The notes: a model not told the origin generated them from the sequence alone. Shown: positions 35,278 through 44,654, numbered from the stretch's first letter. The stretch: DNA of 64,000 nt from Stenotrophomonas sp. VV52 (GCF_002893095.1 NZ_PKQQ01000002.1:1-64000), one strand, 5' to 3'. Program-made: numbers and translations.

Positions 35278-36447
35278 TCAGCTCACCAATTCCGCATGGT
35301 CCCAGAACTCCGCATTCGGCTGCGCGCCCAGGCCGTGCCCACTCGGCAACGTATACCCCTCGCGTGCATACGCCATGTCGGTGTCGAGCATCTCCACCGA
35401 ACGCGAGAAGATCGAGTGCTGCCACTCGTGCCGCCACAGGTCGTCGATCACCGCGGAAGCGTGCAGGCTCGCAGCCATGAAAATGCCGCCGCCAATGGTG
35501 GCGTGCGGCGCCACCGGCACCCCGTGTTCGGCCGCCATGCGCGCGATGCGCAGGAACTGGGTGATGCCGGTGTGGCCCATCTCTGGCTGCACGTAGGCGA
35601 GGGTCCCACCGGCCAGGCGCAGCTGGGCGATGTAGTCGGTCGCCCACTCTTCGCCGGCGGCGACCGGAATCGGACTGTCCTGCCCCAGTGCAATCAACCC
35701 CGCAACGTCTTCGGGTTTCAACGGCGCTTCGATGAAGGTCAATCGTGCCGGCAACAGCTGCGTGGCCAATGCCAGCGCCTGGGCGTGATCGAACTTCCAG
35801 TGCAGGTCCACCATCAGCTGCACGTCATCACCCAGCGCACTGCGCAACGCCAGCATCTCCTCTACGATGCCGTCGTGGCTCACCACCGCATGCACCTTGA
35901 AGGCGTCATGGCCCTGCGCGACGAAGGTGCGTGCCATCGCGACCTTTTCTTCCACCGTGGATGCCGGAAGACCCGACACGTAGCCGGGAATGGTGTCGCG
36001 TCGACGCTCGCCCAGCAGCGCCCACAGCGGCTTCCCGGCCGCGCGGGCGCGCAGGTCCCACAGCGCGATGTCCAGCGCGGCCAGCGCGTCGGTATGGAAG
36101 CCGCTGCCGCAGCCGCGTACCCGCATCAATCCGTACAGATCGTCCCAGATCTGCTCGACGTCCCCAGGCTCGCGCCCGAGCAGCTCAGGCGCGAGCAGGT
36201 CGTTGATGATTTCGCAGGTCGCGCGGGGCGCGCAGATGCCATATGTCTCGCCCCAGCCCACCGCGCCGTCGGCGGTGGTCACGCGCACCAGGACCGAACG
36301 GTCCACGGTGGGGTAGAGCGTGCCGTTGCCACGGCGCACCAGGTAACCGCGCGCGTTGACCCGTTCGCCGGCGCCCAGTGGCCCCAGGTAGGGCGTGCTG
36401 CGCGGCACGGTAAGGATGAAGGTTTCAACCTGGGTGACCTGGCTCAC
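35278..36447 (-). CDS. Mandelate racemase/muconate lactonizing-family sugar-acid dehydratase
   Basis: This enolase-superfamily enzyme of 389 residues has an N-terminal capping domain and a TIM barrel. Visible catalytic elements are the KVH segment (FKVHAVVSHDG), metal ligands Asp in MVDLHW, Glu in FIEAP and Glu in AAGEEWA, and a His in VAPHATIGG. This set fits acid-sugar dehydratases of the mandelate-racemase subgroup. The substrate cannot be read from sequence, and galactonate is one candidate given dgoK and the KDPGal aldolase nearby. Start is GTG with a GGAGAAG site, overlapping the DapA-like stop by 4 nt (GTGA). Confidence 0.87.
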   Translation of the reverse strand: MSQVTQVETFILTVPRSTPYLGPLGAGERVNARGYLVRRGNGTLYPTVDRSVLVRVTTADGAVGWGETYGICAPRATCEIINDLLAPELLGREPGDVEQIWDDLYGLMRVRGCGSGFHTDALAALDIALWDLRARAAGKPLWALLGERRRDTIPGYVSGLPASTVEEKVAMARTFVAQGHDAFKVHAVVSHDGIVEEMLALRSALGDDVQLMVDLHWKFDHAQALALATQLLPARLTFIEAPLKPEDVAGLIALGQDSPIPVAAGEEWATDYIAQLRLAGGTLAYVQPEMGHTGITQFLRIARMAAEHGVPVAPHATIGGGIFMAASLHASAVIDDLWRHEWQHSIFSRSVEMLDTDMAYAREGYTLPSGHGLGAQPNAEFWDHAELVS

Positions 36448-37376
36448 GCGTGGCTTCTCCGGGCCTGCCCGGGGACGGCGTCCAACGGCAGCAGGTCGCT
36501 GATGCGATCCAGCAGGATATCCAGTTCGCGGGCATCGAAGCGGTCCAGCGCCGGGCCCGGTGCGCGCACGTGGTCGCTGCCGATCAGGCCGCGGCGCAGC
36601 AGGATCGCCTTGGTCAGGCGCCAGCGGAACACCGCCTGCATGCTCAGCAGCGGCAGGGTGCGTTCGAACAGGGTGCGTGCACGTGCATGGTCGCCTGCCG
36701 CCCACGCCGCCAGCATCGCCACGTGCACTTCGGTGATCTCGCAGGCCGGCATGGTGCCGACCGCGCCGCGCGCCAGTTCGTCCAGGACATAACGCGCACC
36801 GGCGCCACCGAACACCGCGCGCACGCTGCTGCCGGCGCGTTCGGACAGCGCGGTGATGCGGTGCCCAGACGGCATGGTTTCTTCCTTCACGTACTCAATG
36901 GCCGGTACCTGCGCGGTCAGTGCCACCACCGCGTCCACGCCCAGCCCGACGCCCATCGGTGCCGGTGCGTTCTGCAGCATCACCGCCACGCCCGATTCGC
37001 TGGCCAGCCGGCTGAAGAACCCGGCCATGCCCTCGGCGTCGCCGGCCAGTGCATGCGGGGTCAGCACCATCGCGGCGCTGGCGCCGGCGTCGCCACCTGC
37101 GCGGGCCAGCTGCACCGCGTCTTCCAGGGTGCGCGCGCTGGCACCGACGATGAAGGGCACGCGGCCGCGGTTCCAGCGCCCGATGCAGGCGGTGAGGTGC
37201 AGGCGCTCGTCCAGCGCGAGCATGTCGTACTCGCTGGCCAGTCCCGGGAACACCACCCCGGCCGCACCTGCGGCCAGGATGTACTCGAACACCGCTTCGG
37301 TCCCGGCTTCATCGATGCCGCCCTGGGCGTCGAAGATGGTGGGAAGGATCGGGAAGACACCTTGCAGAACGGCCAT
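36444..37376 (-). CDS. DapA/NAL-superfamily lyase or dehydratase lacking the usual Tyr
   Basis: This class I aldolase-fold enzyme of 310 residues begins MAVLQGVFPILPTIFD. The Schiff-base Lys is present (YVKEE). The usual GTTGE motif is replaced by PGLASEY, and the catalytic Tyr of YNxP is Gln in VMLQNAPAPMG. These substitutions resemble L-2-keto-3-deoxyarabonate dehydratase-like members, so a dehydratase or lyase on a 2-keto-3-deoxy acid is likelier than dihydrodipicolinate synthase. The start at 37376 has an AAGGA site. The dehydratase gene follows with a 4-nt overlap. Confidence 0.83.
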   Translation of the reverse strand: MAVLQGVFPILPTIFDAQGGIDEAGTEAVFEYILAAGAAGVVFPGLASEYDMLALDERLHLTACIGRWNRGRVPFIVGASARTLEDAVQLARAGGDAGASAAMVLTPHALAGDAEGMAGFFSRLASESGVAVMLQNAPAPMGVGLGVDAVVALTAQVPAIEYVKEETMPSGHRITALSERAGSSVRAVFGGAGARYVLDELARGAVGTMPACEITEVHVAMLAAWAAGDHARARTLFERTLPLLSMQAVFRWRLTKAILLRRGLIGSDHVRAPGPALDRFDARELDILLDRISDLLPLDAVPGQARRSHA

Positions 37377-37412
37377 TGCGCCGGGTCCTTGTTGGATTGA
37401 GTGTGCCATGGA

Positions 37413-37418
37413 TAGCAA
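37413..37418 (-). promoter_or_regulatory. TTGCTA half-site upstream of the DapA-like gene
   Basis: Read leftward the context is GTGTTGCTATCC, matching the left half of the 33642 palindrome and the sequence before iclR. The right half is not conserved. It lies about 40 bp before the DapA-like start. Confidence 0.35.
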
Positions 37419-37499
37419 CACTATGGAAGGGAAGTGGCCGCAGACGCCACAGGAGTGATTGATTCTTCGCTGCATTGCAGCGTGCGCGGCCAAATCATA

Positions 37500-37514
37500 T
37501 TGCTATATTAGCTA
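37500..37514. promoter_or_regulatory. Operator-like palindrome TTGCTATATTAGCTA
   Basis: The arms TTGCTA/TAGCTA differ from the perfect 33642 site by one arm base, and the right flank is also similar (ACACGCTGC against TACGTTGC). It lies between the divergent DapA-like and TonB-receptor genes, 105 bp before the receptor start, and could control both. Confidence 0.6.
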
Positions 37515-37618
37515 CACGCTGCCAAGCCGCAGCGCAGCAGCAACGACGAAAAAGCTGGATCCAGCGGACAGGTCGGGGGACCTGGCGCTGGATCCCTACC
37601 TTGGGAGAGGGCCGATCC

Positions 37619-40294
37619 ATGCTTCGTTTTCGACGTTCCACCCTGTTCACCGCCCTGGGCACCTGCCTGCTCGCGCCGATGCTGGCCGCCGCACAGGACC
37701 CGGCGTCGCCGCCCGCCACCACCGCTGCCGGGGAGCAGCAGGCGCAGACCCTCGACGCGGTCAGCGTCGTAGGCATCCGCGGCAGCCTGGAAGCCTCGCG
37801 CGACCTCAAACGCGACTCGGCGCAGATCGTCGACGCGATCGTCGCCGATGACATCGGCAAGCTGCCGGACACCAACGTGGCCGAGTCGCTGGCCCGCGTG
37901 GCCGGCGTGCAGCTCGAGCGCGGGATGGGCGAGGGCAGCGACATCCTGGTACGCGGCCTGCGCGAAAACGTGCTGCTGTACAACGGCCGCCAGATCGTCG
38001 ACGCCACCGGGCGTGGCGGCAACGGCCTGGACCAGCTGGCCACCTCCACCTACGGCCTCCTGTCGCTGGTGCCGTCCGAGCTGATATCGCGGCTGGAAGT
38101 GACCAAGCTGGCCGGCGCCGACCAGCTGTCCGGCGGCCTCGGCGGCATCGTCGACATCCACACCCGGCAGCCGCTGTCCGGCGACAGCGAGCAGAACGTG
38201 GTGAGCCTGGCCGGCACCTACGACGAGATGGCCGATTCCTGGGGCCACAACGCCTTCGGCCTGCTCTCGCGGCGCAACGAGGACCGCACCTTCGGCGCGC
38301 TGCTGTCGGCTACCTACGGCCGCCGCAACGTGGTGCAGCAGGGCCTGGACACATTCTCCGGCTATGCGCGCTTCACCGACCCGGTCGACCGCACCACCCA
38401 GCGTTTCGGCAGTACCGACATGCGCGCGCAGAACATTGACGACGACCGCACCAAGGTGGGTGTCAGCGCAGTGCTGCAGTGGCGCCCGGCCGACGGCGTG
38501 GAGCTGTCCTGGGATACGTTCTACTCGCGGCAGGAGGCCGAGCGCGACCGTTACTGGATCGCGTTCAATCCGTCTGCGGGCCTGACCAACGCGGTCTACT
38601 CCGACCACGACATCCTGCTGGCCGGGCGTTCCACCGGCACCGTGCTGCTCAACACCGAAGTGGCCGACATCGACTCGGACGTGCTGTCCAGCGCACTGCG
38701 CGCCAGCTTCCGGGTCGGCGATCGCCTGGACGGCTCGGCCGAGCTCGACTGGGGCCGATCCACCGCCAGCTACAACCAGCGCTACATGCGCCTGGCGCCG
38801 ATGGCAGGGCTGACCTCGGTCACCGACTTCGACCTGCGCAGTGGCAGCTTCGGCAGCTTCAACGTCAGCGGGGTCAACGTGGTCGACCCGTCGCAGTGGC
38901 GCATGACGATCATGTTCGACAACGACTGGCGTGCGCAGACCGACTCGCGCGCGCTGCGCACCGACTGGAGCCTGGCCTTCGGCGACGGCGCGCTGCGCTC
39001 GCTGGACTTCGGCGCCCGCTTCAGCCGCCTGGAAAGCCTGCAGGATCCGCGCCGTGCCGACATCCGTCCGGCCGGCGGCATCCCGGTCTCGCAGATGGGC
39101 CCGTATATCCGGGTGTACAGCAACAACGACTTCCTGCCGGGCGAATTCGACGGCCTGCCGCGTGACTACCTGGGCGCGTTCCGCAGCACCTTCGGTGGCT
39201 GCGAAAGCTTCACCACGCTGCCGCAGATCTCGCAGAACGCGCAGTGCCTGGACCCGGGCAGCACCGCATTGGCCTACTCGGCCACCTTCAGCGTCGACGA
39301 GGACTTCCTCGAGGCCTACGCCAAGCTCAACTGGGACACCGAAGTCTCCGGCATGGCGCTGGGCGGCAACGTCGGCGTGCGCTTCGTCGGGCGCGACATG
39401 ACCTCGCGCGGCAACCTGATCAGCGGTACCGGCGCGCTGACCCCGTCCAGCTTCGAGCGCGATGATCGTGAAGTGCTGCCCTCGGCCGTGGCCAAGCTGC
39501 AGATCACCGACAGCCTGGTGCTGCGCGGCGGCGCCGCCAAGGTGGTGGCCTTCCCGAATACCGAAGACCTCAACAACGGCGTGACCCTCAACAACAACGC
39601 GGTGTTCGACGCCAACGGCGTGCAGACCTCGCCGGGTACCGGCAGCGGCGGCGCGCCCGACCTGGACCCGTTCAAGGCGACCCAGTACGACCTGTCGCTG
39701 GAGTGGTACTACGGTGGCCAGGGCCTGCTCTCGGCCGGCCTGTTCTACAAGGACATCTCCACCTTCATCGTGCAGCGGCAGAGCGCGGAGACCTACAGCA
39801 ACGTCAACTACCTGGTGCTGCGCAAGATCAATGGCGACCAGGCCAAGGTGAAGGGCGTGGAGCTGCTGGCGCAGGTGCCCTTCAGCGGCATGTTCGACGG
39901 CTTCGGCGTGGTCGCGACCTACACCTGGATCGACTCGGAGACCCCGATCACCGACATCAACGGCAACGCGATGACCTTCCCGGGGCTGTCGAAGAACAAT
40001 GCCAACCTGATCGGCTACTACGAGAACGGTCCGTTCGGCATCCGCCTGGCCTACAACTGGCGCGATGAGTACCTGGTCGGGCTGTCGGCCGCGTCCACCG
40101 GCATCTACAACGACACCTACAAGGACCTGTCGGCGTCGATGAGCTACGATTTCAGCGAGCGCCTGTCGCTGAAGCTGGAAGGCAACAACCTGCTCGACAG
40201 CGAACAGCGCACCTTCGACGGGTACCCCGAAGGCCTGCGTACCAACGTGGTGTTCGGCCGGTCCTACAAGGCCAGCCTGACCTACCGGTTCTGA
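37619..40294 (+). CDS. TonB-dependent receptor of the acid-sugar locus
   Basis: This outer-membrane receptor of 891 residues has a signal peptide (FTALGTCLLAPMLAAAQ), a TonB-box-like TLDAVSVVGIRGS, a plug domain (KLPDTNVAESLARVAGVQLE and LVRGLRENVLLYNG) and a barrel ending KASLTYRF. The plug is of the type common in carbohydrate-linked receptors of Xanthomonadales. GGGAGAGG precedes the ATG at 37619. It is the first gene of a rightward run with the SDR, kinase and aldolase-lactonase genes, downstream of an operator-like palindrome. The ligand is probably a sugar, sugar acid or oligosaccharide containing it. Confidence 0.9.
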   Translation: MLRFRRSTLFTALGTCLLAPMLAAAQDPASPPATTAAGEQQAQTLDAVSVVGIRGSLEASRDLKRDSAQIVDAIVADDIGKLPDTNVAESLARVAGVQLERGMGEGSDILVRGLRENVLLYNGRQIVDATGRGGNGLDQLATSTYGLLSLVPSELISRLEVTKLAGADQLSGGLGGIVDIHTRQPLSGDSEQNVVSLAGTYDEMADSWGHNAFGLLSRRNEDRTFGALLSATYGRRNVVQQGLDTFSGYARFTDPVDRTTQRFGSTDMRAQNIDDDRTKVGVSAVLQWRPADGVELSWDTFYSRQEAERDRYWIAFNPSAGLTNAVYSDHDILLAGRSTGTVLLNTEVADIDSDVLSSALRASFRVGDRLDGSAELDWGRSTASYNQRYMRLAPMAGLTSVTDFDLRSGSFGSFNVSGVNVVDPSQWRMTIMFDNDWRAQTDSRALRTDWSLAFGDGALRSLDFGARFSRLESLQDPRRADIRPAGGIPVSQMGPYIRVYSNNDFLPGEFDGLPRDYLGAFRSTFGGCESFTTLPQISQNAQCLDPGSTALAYSATFSVDEDFLEAYAKLNWDTEVSGMALGGNVGVRFVGRDMTSRGNLISGTGALTPSSFERDDREVLPSAVAKLQITDSLVLRGGAAKVVAFPNTEDLNNGVTLNNNAVFDANGVQTSPGTGSGGAPDLDPFKATQYDLSLEWYYGGQGLLSAGLFYKDISTFIVQRQSAETYSNVNYLVLRKINGDQAKVKGVELLAQVPFSGMFDGFGVVATYTWIDSETPITDINGNAMTFPGLSKNNANLIGYYENGPFGIRLAYNWRDEYLVGLSAASTGIYNDTYKDLSASMSYDFSERLSLKLEGNNLLDSEQRTFDGYPEGLRTNVVFGRSYKASLTYRF

Positions 40295-40325
40295 GCATGG
40301 CTTCTCTGGAAAGGAAGGGCAGGGC

Positions 40326-41063
40326 ATGAGCGAGGCGGGAATGCAGGGGCGCGCGGTGCTGGTCACCGGCGCGGCCAGTGGGATCGGCGCGGCGGTGGTG
40401 GCACGGCTGCGCGCCGACGGCGCCAGGGTGGCCGCGCTGGATCTCGGCGAAGCACCGGGCGCCGACGCCAGCGCGGTGGCCGACCTGCGTTCGGCGGCAG
40501 CGGTCACCGCTGCCATCGCCGACCTGCGCGGCGCGATGGGACCGTTCGACGCGCTGGTGCACTGCGCGGGGACCTGCCCGCCCGGCAGCACGCTCGACAG
40601 CGATGATGCGCAGTGGATGGACGTGTATTCGGTCAACGTGCTCGGCGCGCTGCGGGTGATCCGCGAGGTGGTGCCGGACATGCGCGGGCGTGGTGGCAGC
40701 ATCGTGCTGGTGTCGTCGATCAACGCGCGTTTCGCCACGCCCGGGCTGGCTGCCTATGCAGCATCCAAGGCGGCGCTGGAGGAAATGGCCCGCACCGCCG
40801 CGTTGGAGCTGGCTCCCGATAACATCCGGGTCAACACCATCGCGCCGGCCTCGGTCGACACGCCGATGCTGCAGGCCTCGTTCGCGCGTGCCGCCGACCC
40901 GGTCGCCGCGCGCCGCAGCAATGAGCAGCGGCATCCGCTGGGCCGGCTCGGCACGCCGCAGGACGCGGCCGAGCTGGCGCTGTTCCTGGCCTCGCCGCGC
41001 AGCGGCTGGATCACCGGGTCGGTGTTCGCGCTGGACGGCGGTGCAGGAGTGACCCGGCGATGA
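40326..41063 (+). CDS. Short-chain dehydrogenase, probable sugar dehydrogenase
   Basis: This NAD(P)-dependent enzyme of 245 residues has the cofactor motif TGAASGIG, catalytic Ser in VLVSSINARF, the YAASK pair and the C-terminal ITGSVFALDGG. In this operon the expected role is oxidation of an aldose to the lactone that the SMP-30 domain downstream would open, as galactose or fucose 1-dehydrogenases do. Sequence alone does not name the sugar. It starts 31 bp after the receptor stop and overlaps the kinase gene by 4 nt. Confidence 0.87.
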   Translation: MSEAGMQGRAVLVTGAASGIGAAVVARLRADGARVAALDLGEAPGADASAVADLRSAAAVTAAIADLRGAMGPFDALVHCAGTCPPGSTLDSDDAQWMDVYSVNVLGALRVIREVVPDMRGRGGSIVLVSSINARFATPGLAAYAASKAALEEMARTAALELAPDNIRVNTIAPASVDTPMLQASFARAADPVAARRSNEQRHPLGRLGTPQDAAELALFLASPRSGWITGSVFALDGGAGVTRR

Positions 41064-41977
41064 GCACAGCGGACAGCTACATCATCGGCATCAACTGGGG
41101 CAGCACCAATTTCCGTGCCTACCGGATCGGCGCCGACGGCGCAGTCACCGGCACCCTCGAACAGCCGCGCGGCATCGCCGGGCTGGAGCGCGCGCAGATG
41201 CAGGCGCTGCTGGAAGAGGTGGTGGCCACGTGGCCACATGCCACGCGCATCTATGCCAGCGGAATGATCGGGTCCAACATCGGCTGGAGCGATGCGGGCT
41301 ACATGGACTGCCCGGCCTCGCCGGACGCGATCGCCGGCCAGCTGCACGAGGTTCGCATCGGCGCGCATGCCGTGGCGATCGTGCCCGGCCTGGCCTGCCG
41401 GCGCAGCGACGGCGCGCCGGACATCATGCGTGGCGAAGAAACCGAGTTGCTGGGCATGGTTGCCAGTGGCGCGATCCCGGCCACCGGGCTGGTCGCACTG
41501 CCCGGCACGCACAGCAAATGGGTGCGCCTGGAGCAGGGCGTGGTGGTGGAGTTCATGACCGCGATGTCGGGCGAGATTTTCGATCGGCTCACGGCCGCAG
41601 GCCTGCTGGCCTCGGTGGTGGACGGTCCGGCGCACGATGGCGCGGCATTCGTGGCCGGCGTACAGGCGGCGCAGCACGGGATCGGCCTGGGCACGCTGCT
41701 GTTCGGTGCGCGTGCGCGGGTGATCCGCGGCGACCTGCCGCGCACGGATGGAGCGGCGTACCTGCGCGGGCTGCTGATCGGCGCCGAGCTGGCCGATGTG
41801 CAGCGGTACTGGGGAGGGACATTGGACGCCATTCCGCTGGTAGGGGCTGCGCCGGTGTGTGCGCTGTATGCGCGCGCGCTGCAGGAGCTGGGGAGCTCCG
41901 GCGTGGCCATCGCCTCGCAGCAGGCGTCCACGCGCGGGTTCCTCGCGTTGCACCGCGCGGCAGGAGCGCTGGCATGA
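41060..41977 (+). CDS. dgoK: 2-dehydro-3-deoxygalactonokinase
   Basis: This cytoplasmic kinase of 305 residues belongs to the DGOK family (COG3734). It begins with the phosphate-binding strand IIGINWGSTNFRAYRI and contains RGEETELLGM and LVALPGTHSKWVRL, both characteristic. The enzyme phosphorylates 2-keto-3-deoxygalactonate at C6, giving the substrate for the aldolase encoded next. The start overlaps the SDR stop and the stop overlaps the next gene (ATGA), so the three are translationally coupled. Confidence 0.92.
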   Translation: MSTADSYIIGINWGSTNFRAYRIGADGAVTGTLEQPRGIAGLERAQMQALLEEVVATWPHATRIYASGMIGSNIGWSDAGYMDCPASPDAIAGQLHEVRIGAHAVAIVPGLACRRSDGAPDIMRGEETELLGMVASGAIPATGLVALPGTHSKWVRLEQGVVVEFMTAMSGEIFDRLTAAGLLASVVDGPAHDGAAFVAGVQAAQHGIGLGTLLFGARARVIRGDLPRTDGAAYLRGLLIGAELADVQRYWGGTLDAIPLVGAAPVCALYARALQELGSSGVAIASQQASTRGFLALHRAAGALA

Positions 41978-43431
41978 GCACGCATGCCATGGCATTCGAC
42001 CGCGCACTGGATGAAACCGGCCTGATCGCGATCCTGCGCGGCTTGACCGGCGCCGAATCGGTAGACGTGGTGGAGGCGCTGTACGACGCAGGCGTGCGGC
42101 TGGCCGAAGTGCCGCTCAACTCGCCTGACCCGTTCACCACCATCGCGGCGCTGGCCGCGCACTTCCAGGGGCGCATGCTCATTGGTGCGGGTACGGTGGT
42201 GACCGTTGCAGCGGTCGAGCAGTTGGCCGCCACCGGCTGCGCGTTCTGCGTGGCACCCAACAGCGATCCGGCCGTGATCGCCGCCGCGCGGTCGCACGGC
42301 ATGGTGCCGCTGCCTGGCTTCGCCACCGCTACGGAAGCCTTTGCGGCGCTCGCCGCCGGGGCACGACACCTCAAGGCTTTCCCGGCGCATGGCGCGCTGA
42401 CACGGCTGTCGGCGTTGTCGGCGGTGCTGCCGAAAGACACCACGTTGATCGCGGTGGGTGGCGTAGGACCGACGGACATCGGGGCGTATCGCGAGGCCGG
42501 CGTGCAGGCGTTCGGCGTCGGTACCGATCTGTACCGGCCCGGTCGCGGGGCCGACGAAGTGGGCCGCCGCGCCCGTGCGTGGATGCAGGCGCTGCAGGCG
42601 CCACCGGCACCGGTGGCCACGCTGGCACACGCTGCGCAGACCATGGTCGGTGAGTCGCCCGTGGTTGCCGCCGACGGTGCCCTGTACTGGGTCGACCCCA
42701 CCGCGCCGTGCCTTCTGCGCTGGGACGACACGCAGTGCACGCGCGTACCCCTGGGTGAGCCGGTGTGGTCGCTGGGTCGCGATGGCGCCGCGCTGGTGGG
42801 TAACGGCGAAACGCATTTCCTGCGGCTGTCGCTGGACGGCAGGATCCAGGCCGGTCCGGAGATCGAGGTGGGCGCGGGCTGCCGGCTCAACGACCTGGTC
42901 GTGGACAGTCGTGGTGGCCTGTGGGGAGGGACGATGCACCGCGGACTGCTGGGCGGTCGCGGCGCGCTGTTCCATGCAGCGAACGTGGACGCCCCGGCGC
43001 TGCGCGTGGCCGACGGCCTGGGCGTGGCCAACGGCATGGCGTTCTCCGCCGATGAGCGGACCCTGTTCGTGATCGATACGCTGGCGCGCACGCTGCTGGC
43101 GTATCCGGCCGACATCGTGGCCGGCACGCTGGGCGAACCGCGCGTGGTCACCGACTTCCTTGGCGTGCCCGGCAAACCCGACGGCATGGCCATGGCCGCC
43201 GACGGTCACCTGTGGGTGGCGATGTGGGGTGGCCATGCGGTCGTGGAGCTGGCCCCGAACGGCGCTGTGCTGCGCTCGATTCCGGTGCCGGCGGCGCATG
43301 TGGGCAGCCTGGCGTTCGCGCCAGACGGAAGGTTGTTCATCACCACCGCCCGCGCGCGCCTGTCCGACGCCGACCTGGCCCGTTCACCGGGCGCAGGTGG
43401 CCTGTTCGTGGTCAGCGCGCTGCGGCGATAG
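41974..43431 (+). CDS. dgoA: Fusion: KDPGal aldolase (N) with SMP-30 lactonase (C)
   Basis: This 485-residue protein joins two enzymes. Residues 1-205 are a KDPG/KDPGal aldolase with Glu45 (LAEVPLNSP) and Schiff-base Lys134 (HLKAFPAHG), which cleaves 2-keto-3-deoxy-6-phosphogalactonate to pyruvate and glyceraldehyde-3-phosphate. After an Ala/Pro-rich linker, residues 222-485 form an SMP-30/gluconolactonase propeller with the four metal ligands in VGESP (Glu227), RLNDLV, GVANGM and GKPDGM. So the first ring-opening and last cleavage steps share one chain. The frame is continuous, with no sign of a sequencing join. Its end overlaps cca by 20 bp. Confidence 0.92.
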   Translation: MSTHAMAFDRALDETGLIAILRGLTGAESVDVVEALYDAGVRLAEVPLNSPDPFTTIAALAAHFQGRMLIGAGTVVTVAAVEQLAATGCAFCVAPNSDPAVIAAARSHGMVPLPGFATATEAFAALAAGARHLKAFPAHGALTRLSALSAVLPKDTTLIAVGGVGPTDIGAYREAGVQAFGVGTDLYRPGRGADEVGRRARAWMQALQAPPAPVATLAHAAQTMVGESPVVAADGALYWVDPTAPCLLRWDDTQCTRVPLGEPVWSLGRDGAALVGNGETHFLRLSLDGRIQAGPEIEVGAGCRLNDLVVDSRGGLWGGTMHRGLLGGRGALFHAANVDAPALRVADGLGVANGMAFSADERTLFVIDTLARTLLAYPADIVAGTLGEPRVVTDFLGVPGKPDGMAMAADGHLWVAMWGGHAVVELAPNGAVLRSIPVPAAHVGSLAFAPDGRLFITTARARLSDADLARSPGAGGLFVVSALRR

Positions 43432-44632
43432 CCTTGATCCGTGCCCGGGACAGGGCTTCGCCGATGGCGGGGCCTTTCAGGTGGGTCACGTCCAGGTCGC
43501 GCGCCTGCACGGACAGCGCCGCCTGGTGCAGGCGCTTCAACGTCTCGCCCTGCGGGTAAGCACGATCTTCGAATCCGAGCCGGCCACGGGCGTCGGCTTC
43601 GCAGCACACCGCGATGCGCGCAATGCGCTCGGGGCGGCGGAAGCCGTCGAAGCGGCCCAGCAGCTCCAGCACGGTGGCATCGCGCAGTTCGTCGATGCGG
43701 TGCACGTTGAGATGGTCGCGGCACACCGCTTCCGCGAGCTGGCGATGGTCCAGCGGCACTTTCAAGCGCTCGCACAGCGCCCGCAGCGGGGCCAGGCCGC
43801 GCTGTTCGTGCATCACGTGGCGCGGCCACTCCGCCTGCGGCGTCAGCGCCTTGCCGAGGTCGTGGGTAAGCGCGGCGAATCCCACCTGGTCATCGCCCGG
43901 GGCCAGCTGCGCGGCCTTGTCGCTGACCATTTCCTGGTGCACGCCGGTGTCCACTTCCGGGTGGTACTCGGCCCGCTGCGGCACGCCGTACAGTGCTTCC
44001 AGTTCCGGCAGCACCGCGCCGAGCGCACCGGCGTCGTGCAGGGTGCGCAGGAACGCCGACGGCTGCGCCGAGCCGAGCACGCGGCGCAGTTCCTGCCACA
44101 CGCGTTCGGGAACCAGCGCATCCAGTTCGCCGCTTTCGGCGATCTGCCGCATCAGCTGCAACGTTTCCGGCGCCACAGTGAAGCCCAGCGGGGCGAAGCG
44201 CGCCATGAAGCGTGCCGCACGCAGAACGCGCAACGGGTCCTCAATGAAGGCCGGGCCGACATGGCGCAGCACGCGCTGTTCGATGTCGCGCACGCCGCCA
44301 TGGGGGTCCACCAGCGTGCCGGTGGCCTCGTCGCAGGCAATTGCGTTGATGGTGAAATCGCGGCGCTGCAGGTCGTCTTCCAGCGTCACCGACGGGTCGG
44401 CGTCGACCACGAAGCCGCGATAGCCACGGCCGGACTTGCGCTCGGTGCGCGCCAATGCGTATTCCTCACCACTGTCCGGATGCAGGAACACCGGGAAGTC
44501 CTTGCCGACCGCCTTGTAGCCCTGCGCTTCCATTTCAGCCTGGGTGGCACCGACCACCACCCAGTCGCGGTCGCCGGGCGGTCGCTGCAGCAGGCGGTCG
44601 CGCACGGCGCCGCCAACGAGATAGATCTTCAT
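43412..44632 (-). CDS. cca: Multifunctional CCA tRNA nucleotidyltransferase
   Basis: This enzyme of 406 residues adds and repairs the 3' CCA of tRNA. It has the class II nucleotidyltransferase motif GGAVRD, the DRDWVVVG strand with catalytic acidic residues, the RRDFTINA motif and a C-terminal HD domain ([11 protein letters not shown]), as in E. coli Cca, which also shows phosphatase and phosphodiesterase activity. Its 3' end overlaps the convergent fusion gene by 20 bp. The lytic transglycosylase gene lies just upstream on the same strand (22-bp gap). Confidence 0.94.
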   Translation of the reverse strand: MKIYLVGGAVRDRLLQRPPGDRDWVVVGATQAEMEAQGYKAVGKDFPVFLHPDSGEEYALARTERKSGRGYRGFVVDADPSVTLEDDLQRRDFTINAIACDEATGTLVDPHGGVRDIEQRVLRHVGPAFIEDPLRVLRAARFMARFAPLGFTVAPETLQLMRQIAESGELDALVPERVWQELRRVLGSAQPSAFLRTLHDAGALGAVLPELEALYGVPQRAEYHPEVDTGVHQEMVSDKAAQLAPGDDQVGFAALTHDLGKALTPQAEWPRHVMHEQRGLAPLRALCERLKVPLDHRQLAEAVCRDHLNVHRIDELRDATVLELLGRFDGFRRPERIARIAVCCEADARGRLGFEDRAYPQGETLKRLHQAALSVQARDLDVTHLKGPAIGEALSRARIKAIAAAR

Positions 44633-44654
44633 GGCTTGAATGATGCCACGCCGT

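Noticed and set aside
37508..40738. A 1076-codon minus-strand frame
   Set aside because: Antisense to the TonB receptor and SDR genes. No start site or domain supports it.
42635..42640. Fusion artefact at the aldolase-lactonase join
   Set aside because: The linker is in frame with no stop, start with ribosome site or odd codons, so a real fusion is favoured.
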